Shown in pieces: positions 22,333-34,869 of a stretch of 64,000 bases of DNA. Source of the DNA: Paralvinella palmiformis (Eukaryota > Annelida > Polychaeta > Terebellida > Alvinellidae). The first letter of the stretch is position 1; each line of letters starts with the position of its first letter. Location: assembly GCA_025642065.1 (NCBI GenBank), contig JAODUP010001440.1:1-64000 (forward strand), given 5' to 3'. A program made the position numbers and the translations under genes. The notes under the pieces were generated by a model. It was not told where the DNA came from, searched no databases, and worked only from the letters and a program-made list of their open reading frames with translations.

Positions 22333-23379
22333 CTGATATCAAGCACAACTTTTACATACCTAATGGAATATAATTGTTAGTGTTGAAAGAATTATGAGTG
22401 TAAGAACGAATTATCTGGGGAAGACCATAATTTATCAATGTCATTGTTACTGAGCGTTTCAAGAGACCAAAAATATATATGACTAATGCTAAATCGTGTC
22501 AACTTGTGGTAGACATCTTGCCTTCTATAATGATTAGTAACGATACGTATAGGAACAATTCAACATCTGAATTATGACCAAGTGGTTTATGGGTAATAAA
22601 TAAAACCTCTCTGTACTGCTGATAAACGTATTTCTTGAATGTATACTTCCAAACAACGAAATATATTCTTGCTTAAATCATGCATTCTGTGAATCTAAGA
22701 TTAGCTTTAAACATTTTAATTCTAATGATGTCGTGATCTTTGCTTTTATGTAATGAAGTATGTTTGATATGAAGAACCCATTCTCTAAACAAATCGGAAA
22801 TCGTTAATTGAAAGATTAATTGTAAATAAATAAGCGAGTACTGTTCATGTCTCCTTCTTGTATTTTCATCAGTTATTTTGTCAGATTTTCTTTAGATTAC
22901 TTTACCATGTTATCCAATTTGGAATATTGTGATAACACAGGGTCAGATTCCAGACTTTCTCGATGTGGTTGTGTAATGACAACTATATCACGTTTAGGAT
23001 TTACCACCCCAGGTCGTAGTCAGCATCCGTTTACTCATGCGTCCATAATTGAATGATCAGATGTCATGACAGTACAAATCATAATACGAACGAAATGTGT
23101 ATCCTCAGGACTGATCATTAAGTATAATATATTGCCATTTATATGAGTGGGGCCATTAACTCCTGCTCTTTATCAAACGAAATGTAGTACAATATATATC
23201 CTTCTTTCTGATATCAAATAGAGTAATGGCCATTAAACGTACAAACTAAGAAACTTTATTACAGAGAAATAAGAGTAACAGGAAACAAACTAGTCTATTC
23301 CTCGAAACGCATTTATCAATACAAATTCAAAGAGTATCCGCCAATTTTGTTCCTTAGTAGATGAGAAACATAGTTCATG

Positions 23380-23690
23380 TTGAGAAGGAATTAATCATTT
23401 ACTTGATAATATTTGGAAAATATTTACACTACTCTTCTTATTGAAGTGAAGTTTATTTTCAATATTAATATATAACATATGTGAAAAGCTTTCTTAAGGT
23501 CAACAAAAAAAAAGGAAATTGAAGGATCAATATAGCCTGAGCTATCTTCCCATTGGCACCCTAAAAATAAATAATAAAACATGTAGGTGTCAGATCACTG
23601 TCCGACGCAAGAGGTGTTTGTTGGGTGGACGCATGTTAAACACATTCGAAAGTTCAAAAATAGGATCAGGTCAGCAGATGAGAAAATGTA
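23380..23690 (-). repeat. Module J, copy 1 (retroelement 3'-end-like)
   Basis: GAAGTGAAGTTTATTTTCAA..GAAAGCTTTCTTAAGGTCAA..TCCCATTGGC matches 42428-42720 in the same orientation, although the neighbouring module F is inverted there. On the minus strand it reads as AATAAACTTCAC near the end, compatible with a retroelement 3' UTR. Strand and class are tentative. Confidence 0.5.
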
Positions 23691-23699
23691 ATTATATTT

Positions 23700-24357
<658 letters not shown>

Positions 24358-24462
24358 GTACTCTCTTCCCCTCTAACTCATATATCCAATAGAACCAATA
24401 AAACACCGTAAATACAAATATTATACATTAATAAATCGAACGCTTAAATAGAATGTCCATTT

Positions 24463-24726
24463 TTATAGATTCTCTGATCCGAAAAGAGTTTTAAACAATG
24501 TTCTTGTAGTTTCTGGTATCATGAATAATGTTGCCATAACCAACCAGTATAAGAAGCCTTCTTTGTTCATTGATTTTAATGAACCCGTTAACCTTGAAGT
24601 ATTCCAATAAATCAAAGGTAACATTGGCTGCTTATTATCTAGAGTTCCTCCTGGTATATTTCGTGTCCTTAATTGATGATAACAAATAATCTCAAATATC
24701 TGACTGACGTTGACGTTATTCGTCAT
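24463..24726 (-). other. Unassigned 87-codon open frame
   Basis: This minus-strand frame of ordinary amino-acid composition is outside the low-complexity tracts. It contains IPGGTLDNKQPMLPLIYWN and a hydrophobic FLYWLVMATLFMI stretch. I recognise no family, and no second copy was seen in the window. A chance frame, a decayed element or a host exon are all possible. Its 5' end lies 46 bp from a SINE fragment. Confidence 0.15.
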
Positions 24727-24772
24727 TGTTAATTATTTAGTTGGTACTTAGTGTGGTGTCATTCACTACCGG

Positions 24773-24812
24773 CCAACGGTCGCAGATTCGAACCCCGCAA
24801 GAGGTCGAAACC
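24773..24812 (+). mobile_element. SINE family 1 fragment (B-box region only)
   Basis: A 40-bp piece matches the B-box area of the SINE at 25144-25473, with CCAACGGTCGCAG, ATTCGAACCCC and GAGGTCGAAACC. The A box and body are missing. Confidence 0.75.
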
Positions 24813-25143
24813 GGTTTTAAAACTATTATTTATATGACAATTAACTAACAAGATGACTGTGTTGAAGGAGATTTAGACGACAGACGAAACCAAGAAAATC
24901 AAGCTTCATTTAACATTTTCTTGTAATGGATCCAATACGAAGACTGCACCGTATCATGGAGTATCTTGATAGTAGTGATTTTGAAATAGCAGTTTAACAA
25001 CACCACATAAGAATCAAATATAATGTAGGATTGAGTTTGCAAAAAATATGTCTAATACAATATTCTATGAAATAATTACTCATGCGTTACTATTTTTGCT
25101 GACGTTTTCCCATATAATAATATCAAATCTAATTATATATATT
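24813..25143. other. Unassigned AT-rich sequence
   Basis: Nothing recognisable was seen in this stretch between two SINE family 1 sequences. Confidence 0.4.
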
Positions 25144-25473
25144 AGTGAGCTCCGGTGGCCTAGCGGTTAAGCAACCGGCACTTGGTGCCAACGGTCGCAG
25201 GTTCGAACCCAGTAAGAGGTCGAAACTTTTCCAGGGATTAATTTCTCGGCTCACTACAATTGGTTAAATGGCGCTGCCGTGTCCACTGAATTATTTAAAA
25301 TAAAGGGGGACGTTAAAAACCCCTGAGGACGTAAAACACTCTGGCAGTGACCACCATCATGGTATTTCGGCTCCATCCCCTGTGAGTGGTGGGGGAGGAC
25401 GTTTCTCAACATAGAGGCTGTGCCGAATAAGCGACAGCCTCGGGAATCCCCCCGAACAACAAAACAAACAAAC
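25144..25473 (+). mobile_element. tRNA-derived SINE, family 1, with 12-bp target duplication
   Basis: The element has an A box TGGCCTAGCGGTTAAG (25156-25171) and a B box GGTTCGAACCC (25200-25210). Its body includes TTAAATGGCGCTGCCG and TGGCAGTGACCACC, and it ends in AACAAAACAAACAAAC. Flanks ATTATATATATT (25132-25143) and ATTATATCTATT (25474-25485) match at 11 of 12 bases. It aligns along its length to the reverse copy at 16793-17160, with internal deletions making it about 38 bp shorter. The minus frame at 25254-25475 is spurious. Confidence 0.9.
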
Positions 25474-26184
25474 ATTATATCTATTGTTGCTTTACACCAT
25501 GTTTAATATATATTGCATTTAGACATTCGTCGTAAATGAACTTCTATGCTTTATTTCTACGTTAGTTTCAGTGCTAATTCGTCGGAAATAAATTATTTCC
25601 ATCTACGCATTTAATTAATAAAATAATATACTGTAATAAATGTGTTCCTAACCTGTACAAAGATCTGGAACATGGCAATTAGTACCTGTTCCTGTTGATA
25701 TCTATAATATATATAATAATAGTTTCGTTACAACCAAACTTTATTATGAACAAAGGAATAACATAAATTCTATTCGGTTTCTAGAAAGGAAAACCTGTCA
25801 TTATAAGAACAAATTAGTAACCTGTGTGAAAGCTGTATTTGTGAACCTTTTGAATCAGGATTATTTGACTGTTCTTTTGGTTTTGGTTTTCGACATCTTT
25901 GTTTTACCTTGTATTAATTGGAGTGGAAAAAAATAAGTCACATTGGTATAATTTCAAGAGTAAAAAATAAATAAACATATTTCTCCATTAATCTACAAGG
26001 AAAGTTATATTTTAATATACGATTATATTATATATTATAACTTTATATCAAGTAATGTAATGTTATTTGCAATGTTTGTAAACAGTAGTTGGGATGGACA
26101 TATTAAATATTAAATGAATGGTTACTTTGGTTATCACTGCATATCATTACATCATGGATATGAATTACTGCATGGAGATAGCAA

Positions 26185-26185
<1 letters not shown>

Positions 26186-26216
<31 letters not shown>

Positions 26217-26275
26217 ATACTACTACTACTAATAATAATAATAATAACAATACTACTACTAATAATTATAATAAA

Positions 26276-26308
<33 letters not shown>
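26186..26308. repeat. (ACT)n (AAT)n microsatellite
   Basis: Trinucleotide repeats; the inverted partner module has (ATT)n at 63189-63222 in the same place. Confidence 0.95.
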
Positions 26309-26309
<1 letters not shown>

Positions 26310-26439
26310 CATGTTTATATAGCATTAGAACCATGTACCTCTGTTCTGAGGCGTTGTACAGTATTATTATTCCTGATTCAGACCTGTTTCCACTTACCAG
26401 AAATCCAAACTCCAAGGTAGTATACAACGTATGCTACCA

Positions 26440-26605
26440 TTAAAGGCGCAAAGCGTTTATCAAACACATAGCCATCGCGTCCTATCAGGTTCTCATTTTC
26501 ATGGATGAGTCAACCAGTCCTCAGTACACAGCATTGCGGATCCCGGAACCTCGAACCCGCGACCCTTCGGCTACAAGTCTCGAGCACTGACTAATTGCAC
26601 CATCT
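26440..26605 (-). mobile_element. tRNA-derived SINE, family 3
   Basis: The minus strand shows a tRNA-like head (GATGGTGCAATTAGTCAGTG, then GGGTCGCGGGTTCGAGG containing a B box) at 26600-26545. The tail has GACTGGTTGACTCATCC and GATGGCTATGTGTTTGAT to 26455. The same tail is at 63095-63175 (+), and part of it at 42350-42430 (+). No target duplication was identified, because the copy lies inside duplicated module G. Confidence 0.65.
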
Positions 26606-26879
26606 TGTTGGGCAAACATTGTCATCTGTACAATCTGAAAAGCTCCGAGGATGACCACATTTTGGAAAGATTTGTTTTGATAAACCGAAAATATCCAGGA
26701 AAATGTAAGATAAATGACATCCGTTTGGTCATTTTGTTGAGGGCGATGTAGAACTAATATGTTATAGCTTGTGCTATCTATAACTAAGAAATGACGCAAT
26801 TGGATTCAATAGTTAGGTATATACCTATGGCTAACCCAACCAACCAACAAATCAATGAACCAACCAACCAAATAGTCAT

Positions 26880-27876
26880 CAGAGACAAATACATAAACAT
26901 AAGTTACCGAAGCAATATCTCTAAGGAAACAAAGACAGAAAGAAACAAAGAAACAGAGAAATTAACAAACAACAAAGCGAACAAATACACACACAAACAT
27001 CTCTAATCAAGAATAATTCTTTAGTCGCTTCATAAATTAGGGAATATTTTTTGTAGATTGGAAAAAAAGGTAAAAAAATGTTCATGTGGAAATTAATCCC
27101 ATTAAACCCAAATGCGAAGAACTAAAATAAAATAAGAAAACCTCATCAAAATAACACCAGAATATATGTGGCCGCAAATGAAAATTGCCTTATGCCTTAC
27201 GTTCATATCATGTATATATCACTTTGATATCATTCAGATAAGGGATTTAAGCATTCTTCTTATCGCCTCGTCTTGCGTAGATAGATAATCAAAAGACGTT
27301 TCGTTGAAAAGGAAACATTTACGTATTTATTACTTTACTGAAATGAAAACGTATTCCTTCACTACCATTAGTAGTGTATTTTCTGCTTCACATGAGCTAC
27401 ACATAAAATATCGTTCAAAATTATACTCAGATCTTAGAGACATCCATCAGTTCTTCGTGTTCGAGGCACCTTATCATATCCTAGTATTATGATATGGTTA
27501 CCAAGGGAGTTGTTACACTTATTACACTGGAATCTGTTTCGATAGTTCATGTTCGATTTCGGTTAGAGAGAGGTGAAGATTTGCAAATTGTCTACCGAGG
27601 GACACCTGGGACACATTTGCATCTTATTTGCTTCGTCAGGTGTTGCTAAGTAGAACACTCATTATAAGGACTATACAATTCCGATCTGTAGTTAGTGGAT
27701 AACAGGTCACTTCTAATGATCGCAAGCCTACACTGCTAGGATATGAAACATCAAGGATACACACAAGTTAACTACGTTTCACCAACTTTTGTATTGCTAT
27801 TCATGTAAAATAGTTAAGTCACCGATGACAAAATCAATTGAAGTCAAAGAAAATAATTAATCTATCTATCTATCTA

Positions 27877-27954
<78 letters not shown>

Positions 27955-28340
27955 TATATATATATATATATATCGCATTTCGCATTGTGTTTTTGAACTT
28001 CCCTAGTCACTGATTCATTAGTTTAAGGCAAATAGATATAGAAGAAATAAGATGGTAAATGTATCTAAACAGCTGAATTATTTTGTAACATTCAAATTCA
28101 CATGTAACATTCTTCAGATGATGTTAGTTTGGATTGTACCTTGCTAAAGGCTGACTGTTGTTTATTATACATTTAGTAAATTCCAGTCATGAGGAATATT
28201 CTTAAGTTTACATAGCAGGCTTCTTGAACAGCTTAATTCAAAACGACTATGCGGCAAATGAATATCCCAAGAAATACTACTTGCTAAAGTGTTCCTAAAT
28301 GCTTAATTTGGCCATTACTGTCGGATGGATTACGATTTAA
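26880..28340 (+). repeat. Module A, copy 3
   Basis: It follows copies 1 and 2 (CTTCTTATCGCCTCGTCTTG, AATCTGTTTCGATAGTTCAT, AATATCCCAAGAAATAC). It holds an additional block of about 220 bp (27640-27860) absent from copies 1 and 2 but present, reversed, at 38600-38820 and 57190-57380. A (TCTA)n(TC)n(TA)n tract interrupts it. Confidence 0.75.
27859..27974. repeat. (TCTA)n (TC)n (TA)n microsatellite
   Basis: Includes a TC run of about 70 bp. Confidence 0.97.
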
Positions 28341-29275
28341 TAATGAGTGAGAAATACGATAAAGTATTACTAAGACGCTGGAAAATACACTAAGTACCAA
28401 CTAGGAGTTGTTTCACCGAAAACAATATTGCCGTGGAATAGAATTGCTAATACATTATTGTTGATTACTATAATTATGTTTACATACCATATTCTGGCTA
28501 GCAACAATTTTACACTGTCTGCAATGCAATTCGTAACTTTTAACGTGTCCCTTGAACTGTATTTACTGAAAACGAGGAACTAATGGTATTGTAGAATGAT
28601 GTTAGTGGATACGCTGCCGACAAAAGGTGATGACAGATATTCACGTACAACTTTGCCTATTATGTCATGTATCAGGTAGTGAGTTCAAAGTTTATATTTA
28701 ATTGTAAACTGTATTTCGAAGAAAATAAATCATACTAAACCTTTGAAAATGTTTATGTTATTTCAAGATGAGCTGATCCTTTTTTCGTATAGGTAGGTAC
28801 TGTATGGAGGTAGTGCACAGGGATAAGCATTGGTATATGTTTTGGTTAACTAGTTTAAAGTGTATTATTGTTGTATCAATTTTGTTTTGACACCAGTTTA
28901 TCTGACGTGTGAAATGTTTTGTTTTTTTTGTTCAAAAGCACCCTAGTTCATACCATAGACCAAATAAAATGATAATTTTCAAATGGTTATCGGATGAAAT
29001 AAGGGATACAATAACGTTTCAGATTATATACTACACACTTTATCGTCGACAATTCCACCACAAAAGTCAATATAAGATAATGAATCACTAACATACAATT
29101 AGATGTCAGAGAAGAATTGTTGGAGGTAGTAGCAATACAATTTGAAATAACACAAATAAGATGCAAGGAAGTGTTTACGGCTCCATTCTTAAACAAATAT
29201 TCAGTTTCAGTCAATGTGAATATTTAAGTTGAAAATACAGTCAGTTGTCTATAAACTTCATCAATTAAATTAAAT
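28340..29275 (+). repeat. Module B, partial copy
   Basis: It matches the right half of 12130-13785, starting at CACTAAGTACCAACTAGGAG (28389) and AATTGCATTGC-type landmarks. The left half of the module is missing between 28380 and the module A end. Confidence 0.75.
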
Positions 29276-29280
29276 GTATA

Positions 29281-29374
<94 letters not shown>

Positions 29375-29402
29375 CTATATATCTATTTTTTCTATCTATC
29401 TT

Positions 29403-29438
<36 letters not shown>

Positions 29439-29440
29439 TA
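29276..29440. repeat. (CTAT)n microsatellite
   Basis: A tetranucleotide repeat with a few TTTT-containing interruptions. Confidence 0.97.
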
Positions 29441-29628
29441 CATTAATTTTATATTTCCCAAAATTTTCACCTTTTTTTACTGTTTTTTTTACTGTCTATC
29501 ACCCTCATTTCAACTTCCGTTTTATCTATTTTTTCTATCTATTATCCTCTATATATCTATCTATCCCTTTTTATTTTCTGATCCATCCATCCATCCTGCC
29601 ATTACCATCCACCCTTCCATCCATTTAA

Positions 29629-29707
<79 letters not shown>

Positions 29708-29765
29708 TGGGGTGTTTTGGTGTGCGTGTGTGTTTTGTGTGCGGCCGCCGGGTTTTTTTTTGTTG
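29441..29765. repeat. Irregular low-complexity tract with (TA)n and (TG)n; possible consensus errors
   Basis: Degenerate CTAT, ATCC and poly-T stretches, a TA run (29637-29692), an irregular TG run and an isolated GCGGCCGCCGGG before nine T's. The pattern of stretched homopolymers is unlike the other microsatellites in the window and could reflect sequencing or assembly error. Confidence 0.7.
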
Positions 29766-29769
29766 GTAA

Positions 29770-30500
29770 ATTGATAATAATAATGTATACTTAAGTAAGC
29801 ATCACTATTCTGTGAGTGTATTAGGTATGCTGGAGTATTAAATAAGTTCTCAAAATATTAGAACGATTGATGTTACTGACTATGGCGAATATTGGAAGAA
29901 CATCCAACACCCAACAATTGGTCCCTGGTCTTTTATAAATCACATCACTTGGCAGACATGGAAGTGAATAATATCAAACAAATATTCTGTCGATGTCTCC
30001 ATATGTAAAACAAATGTGTTTTCTGGTCAAATCTTCCTTGTAGCAGGTATGGCAACAAAATGATCCGGGTCAGTAAATGGGGGACCAATTACTAGGAACA
30101 GATTGTTCGGCTTCAATATAATTATGGATTGGTGTTTACGTACTAAATACACTATAGCTGGTTTGTAGCGAAATTGAATATAATTAATGTTAAGTTCAAT
30201 GACTATATTAAATGCAGTTTTGTGTATTAACCTTGTGGTAAGATGTATTTATCTAAGCGTAAATATGTGTGCATAAAATCTAGAAACCATAACATTTACT
30301 GTTTATTAACTTTAATTTCCTAAACTGGAATTGAATCTAGTCCAAGATTCCCATTAATTAAATGTCATTAAAATAAATTTGTTCTATAAAGATGGCGCAT
30401 TAATGAATACAAAATATTGATCCCATGGTGATGTGATAAACAAGTTTTCTTAATTTCTGACAATTAGTCATCGGTGTTAGACTTCTCATTGTTACTAAAG
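29770..30500 (-). repeat. Module C, partial copy (reverse)
   Basis: Same orientation as 14370-15075. It starts at TAATAATAATGTATACTTAA and runs through CCAACACCCAACAATTGG, CTTCCTTGTAGCAGG and TGGTGTTTACGTACT to TTAGTCATCGGTGTTAGACTT. Confidence 0.75.
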
Positions 30501-30639
30501 AGATTGAGGTTCGTGTTTTCTTTTTACCAATTTTGTAATATTTGATATAAAGGGTTAGTGACGAGTAGGTCATAGAATTTATTGGATTTATATGCTTATG
30601 AGGTATTTGACCCTCCAGCAAATATCACAAGGCATATTA

Positions 30640-31181
<542 letters not shown>

Positions 31182-31199
31182 CTCACATACACACAGAGT

Positions 31200-31560
31200 A
31201 TACATCTAGTACCGCTCAAAAGTGGCAGTTGGCCATACCATAATAATATACAACGGCCGTCATGGGAGTCATTAAAATTTATGAACCCGCGGCGATTTGG
31301 AACTTAAAGCGGGTTGTTTTAGCTAGCGTAGCAGAGCATAGAATATTTCATATGATTAGCCGGACAAGGAGTTTTAATCCTTTGTCCTCTATAGAGCCAT
31401 AATGTACAATACTCGAGGGAGTAAAAGTCAACAGTTTGTTTAGAAGGAGATATAAAAGTGGGCACGATTGCATCTTGAGCTGGGCCCAAATTACCAGCGA
31501 TGTCACACGTTAGGATCAAGGTAACATATGTCGATTTCACTGTATAAACAATATTCTAAA
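31200..31560 (-). repeat. Module D, reverse copy
   Basis: The reverse complement of 18180-18440 is well preserved: GCTAGCGTAGCAGAGCATAG at 31324 and CAATACTCGAGGGAGT at 31407. Confidence 0.75.
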
Positions 31561-31925
31561 CTATTCATGCTTGAGTGCTAAAACCTCATTTCTTGAAATT
31601 CTCAAATGTGTAAACATAATAATATTGAATTTGGGTAGAGCATTTATTTCGGTTAGGTTTTAGTCGTAACAGTAAATGATGGTATCATCATGCGCCAAAC
31701 GAAAAAAATAAATAACTGCATGAAGTCAGCATTTTAACATTTGTGCTGTTTATTTCCTTCACTTAGTCTGCTATCAAAACAAACTAACCACAGATTATTG
31801 GAATGCTGTTTACAGGCGAACACGTTATACGATTTACAAGGTGCCTTACCTTCAGCTAAGAATAGTTTACCTGGGTTTTGTGAAAACTGATTGAATCTCT
31901 ATACAGATGTAATCGTTTCATAACA

Positions 31926-31926
<1 letters not shown>
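31560..31926. other. Unassigned AT-rich sequence
   Basis: No module match or coding sequence was recognised. Confidence 0.4.

Positions 31927-31996
<70 letters not shown>
31927..31996. repeat. (TA)n microsatellite
   Basis: A pure TA run at the left edge of module E copy 2, matching the position at 18986. Confidence 0.97.
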
Positions 31997-32004
<8 letters not shown>

Positions 32005-33080
32005 ATACAGTTAATATGTATAATAAGATAATATGTATATTACTTGACATTTCAGGTGATGTGTATGAAATATCTGTTAGCAATGCAGGTATTTCTTGGA
32101 TATTTCAGGTAATATACATATTACCTTTTTTTAAATATTAACTGTAACAGTTTCGTGAATCTCATTTCAAGGTGCCGACCAATATTGGCTCTTCAGAGGT
32201 AATTCCGGGTTATAACATTGGTTGTTTAACCTTGAAACACTTCACGCAATTCCATATAAGGTACATAGTTTGCTAGCAGACGAGTACAATATAATCAAGT
32301 CATTATTTATCTAAGTTGAAATAGGGAAGCTTAATTAGTTGGCTAAGAGAACAACTCGGTTGCCCGGAAAGAATCAAAGAGGATAAATTACCTTCGCTGT
32401 TATTTCAATAATATGACATCAGGTGAGATGGTAATATGTACTCCAAACAGATAATCAGTAAATATTTTATATTAGCTAGATATGTTTCTCGTCTGGACTT
32501 CCCTCCAGATAGTATATTCAGCACTCAGCTGAAGTGTATGAAAAATTAAATTGATGACTGGCATGCTAATAGCTAGATGCACAGTTAACTTACGTGCGAA
32601 TATGTATCGCTCCTTAAAATAAATAAATGTTGATGCTGTGGCTGACACTAGTTTGATTAGAGGGTCATATGTCTCGGTGACATCTCTAGCTGGATGACAA
32701 ACGATAAATTTAGACTCAATTGCGAGAAATCAGATACCATTAGTGTATGTACATCCAGTAAGGGCACCAAACTGACTAATTTTGTCCCTACTGCCCATCC
32801 TTAATAAATACCATCATAACATCCTACGATGTAGGTAATCTTGGTGTTACATCTGGTAGATATTTAGTTTAGAAAACATATTTCTCGGACGTGTCACTGC
32901 TGCGTCTACCATATTCGGGCGCCATAAATATCTTTCTTTCACCAAACTCATTACTACATCCCTTAATTGTACTGCAACTGTTTATAATATCATATCTATG
33001 GATATGGTAAAACTTCAGCGTTTTCAGATCTGCTCAGCTATGGTTTTCAAACCTTCACATTATCAGCTTAATATGTTTCA
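31997..33080 (+). repeat. Module E, copy 2, with L2-type LINE remnant
   Basis: Direct copy of 19070-19900. The L2-like RT piece (GTAGGTAATCTTGGTGTTAC at 32831 onwards, to about 33075) is more decayed and shorter than at 19671-20471. The left part (32140-32260) also matches the inverted 46490-46580. Confidence 0.75.
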
Positions 33081-33430
33081 GCAATGAAATAATACATTAA
33101 CTGGTAGACAAAAACTGTTCTGAAATACGTATATATAATCAGAGTTATGATTAATATGTATTATTGTATCTACAGTATACTACGACTTTACACTTCCTTT
33201 AATAACCCTAACTAAAAGTCTACAAAAACATGTTTATTAAATATGCAGAATGCATTACAGTTTACGCATGGCTCTTAGGATGAAAGTGATGATGTTTTTA
33301 CGGCCACTTTTGTGCACGTGGTAGGCTAAATGGGCCGAGCGACCTCCAAAGGTAATGAAGCGAAGTGTGGTAGTGATCTGTGATCCAACATGCTACCAGT
33401 TAGCCCAAGGAATCACCCGTATGGTTCGTA
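33081..33430. other. Unassigned segment with a G+C-richer patch (33285-33425)
   Basis: The patch holds GGTAGGCTAAATGGGCCGAG and GATGCTACC-type words. No frame or repeat partner was found. Its composition differs from both sides. Confidence 0.4.
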
Positions 33431-33439
33431 AGTACTTTA

Positions 33440-34470
33440 AGTGATAGAATAATCATTCAATCAGCAATCAGTTAGATAGTCAGTTAGTGAGTCAGATAGT
33501 GACTTATGAAGTTAGTTTGTGGGTGAGTTAGTGAGTGAGCGAGTTAGTGAGTCAGTTACTGAGTTAGTGAATTAATGTGTTATTATATTAGTCAGTTATT
33601 GAATTAGAGCTAGTGAATTACTGAGTTAGTGATTTAGTATTAGTGATTTGATGATGAATGAATTAGTGACGAGAGTTTATATGGACATGTTCATTCTTGA
33701 AAACGTGTAGTGCTCACAAGAATTGCTTGATTCATATATAGCATAACAATTCTGAAGAAGTCTAAGACCGATGATCAATTGTCCTAAATTAAGAATGCTT
33801 CATTAGTGTAGCTTGGGCTATCTGTGATGTTACTCATTAGTGGACCATCTAATAGAATGAATTTTCTTTTGACAATATTTTATTAATGGAAATCTTTGAC
33901 TTGATTGAATACACTTTTTGGAATTGAAAGCTACTAACTATTAAAGCTTATGGTTTCTCTATTTTACGCAAACAAATTCACGTTTAGTAAAATATGTCTT
34001 ATCACAAATTTGGTACACCAAACTACATTTAATATAGTTAATGAACTGAAACATGTATGCTTTTGAAATTCGCTACAAAAAAGTCTTATTGTATCGACTA
34101 TGTAAATACTAATCCAGAATTAAATTGGTGTCGTTCAATCCGTTTCTAGTAATCCGTCCCAGTTACAGGCCGGTTCATTTTATTACCACACCTGCCACAA
34201 GGAACCTTTGATCAGGAAACACATCTGTTTTACTTACGGAGACACTGACTAACATTACAAACAGAACACTGGTTTTGTATTGTTCGCTTCCAGATCTGCC
34301 TAGTGATATCATTTACAATAAGCTGGGGACCAATTGTTGGGTGTTGGGTTGTGACCAAACTCATTTTCTGCCAAAATTAACTGTCATCAGTAACATTAAT
34401 CATTCAAATATTTCGAGGACGTATTTATTACTCCAGCTTAGCAACTGCACTCGTGAATAATTATGTTTCC
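33440..34470 (+). repeat. Module C, copy 3 (forward)
   Basis: Degenerate GTGAGTTAGT repeat (33470-33680), then ACCACACCTGCCACAAGGAA (34185) and CCAATTGTTGGGTGTTGGG (34329) with CAGTAACATTAATCATT. It aligns with 53800-54740. The frame 34275-34460 shares a few residues with the minus frame at 14450-14653, consistent with nucleotide homology. Confidence 0.75.
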
Positions 34471-34476
34471 TTAAGT

Positions 34477-34483
34477 ATATAAT

Positions 34484-34564
<81 letters not shown>

Positions 34565-34566
34565 AA
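34477..34566. repeat. (TA)n microsatellite
   Basis: A TA run of about 85 bp with one TTA interruption. Confidence 0.97.
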
Positions 34567-34693
34567 CATCCTATCGAATGAGTGTTGATTATAATTATCA
34601 TGAAGCCATTCGTATTAAAATCTTGGCCCTTGACTTAAAGATACATTTTTCACTTAGGGTTAGATACAAAGATTAAAATCAAATTAAATTAAC
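34567..34693 (-). repeat. Module B fragment (reverse)
   Basis: CATGAAGCCATTCGTATTAA with ATCTTGGCCCTTGACTTAAAG matches 52610-52700 almost exactly. It is an isolated slice of module B between two microsatellites. Confidence 0.8.
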
Positions 34694-34715
34694 ATATATA
34701 TATATATATATATAC

Positions 34716-34757
<42 letters not shown>

Positions 34758-34780
34758 GAACGATAGATTGATAGACAGAC

Positions 34781-34858
<78 letters not shown>

Positions 34859-34860
34859 AT
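34694..34860. repeat. (TA)n (AG)n (GATA)n microsatellite
   Basis: TA (34694-34714), AG (34719-34752) and GATA (34781-34858). Confidence 0.97.
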
Positions 34861-34869
34861 AGAAAGATA

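Larger units (their letters stand above)
20500..23330 (+). repeat. Dispersed module F, copy 1
   Basis: This long AT-rich non-coding block has a full reverse counterpart at 42840-45080. For example, CAGGGTCAGATTCCAGACTT (about 22939) pairs with the complement at 43240-43262, GGGGCCATTAACTC at 23150 with 43043-43060, and GGATAATTACTCCTAACGTA at 21340 with the complement near 44965. Internally, 20745-20900 and 22525-22680 look like an older repeat of each other (CTTCTATAATGATTA). Small frames such as 22847-23056 keep a few residues in the inverted copy but match nothing known. Confidence 0.75.
25490..26880 (+). repeat. Dispersed module G, copy 1
   Basis: This block is inverted relative to 62810-64000. 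CCTAACCTGTACAAAGATCT near 25650, TCTCCATTAATCTACAAGG near 25982 and GGATATGAATTACTGCATG near 26156 have complements at about 63740, 63425 and 63245. It contains an (ACT)n(AAT)n microsatellite and a SINE family 3 fragment. It continues directly into module A, as does the inverted partner. Confidence 0.8.

Noticed and set aside
22847..23056. Small frame shared with 43107-43295 (CDNTGSDSRLSRCGC)
   Set aside because: The two are inverted copies of module F, so similarity is expected from nucleotide homology; the ends diverge by frameshift and only two copies are available.
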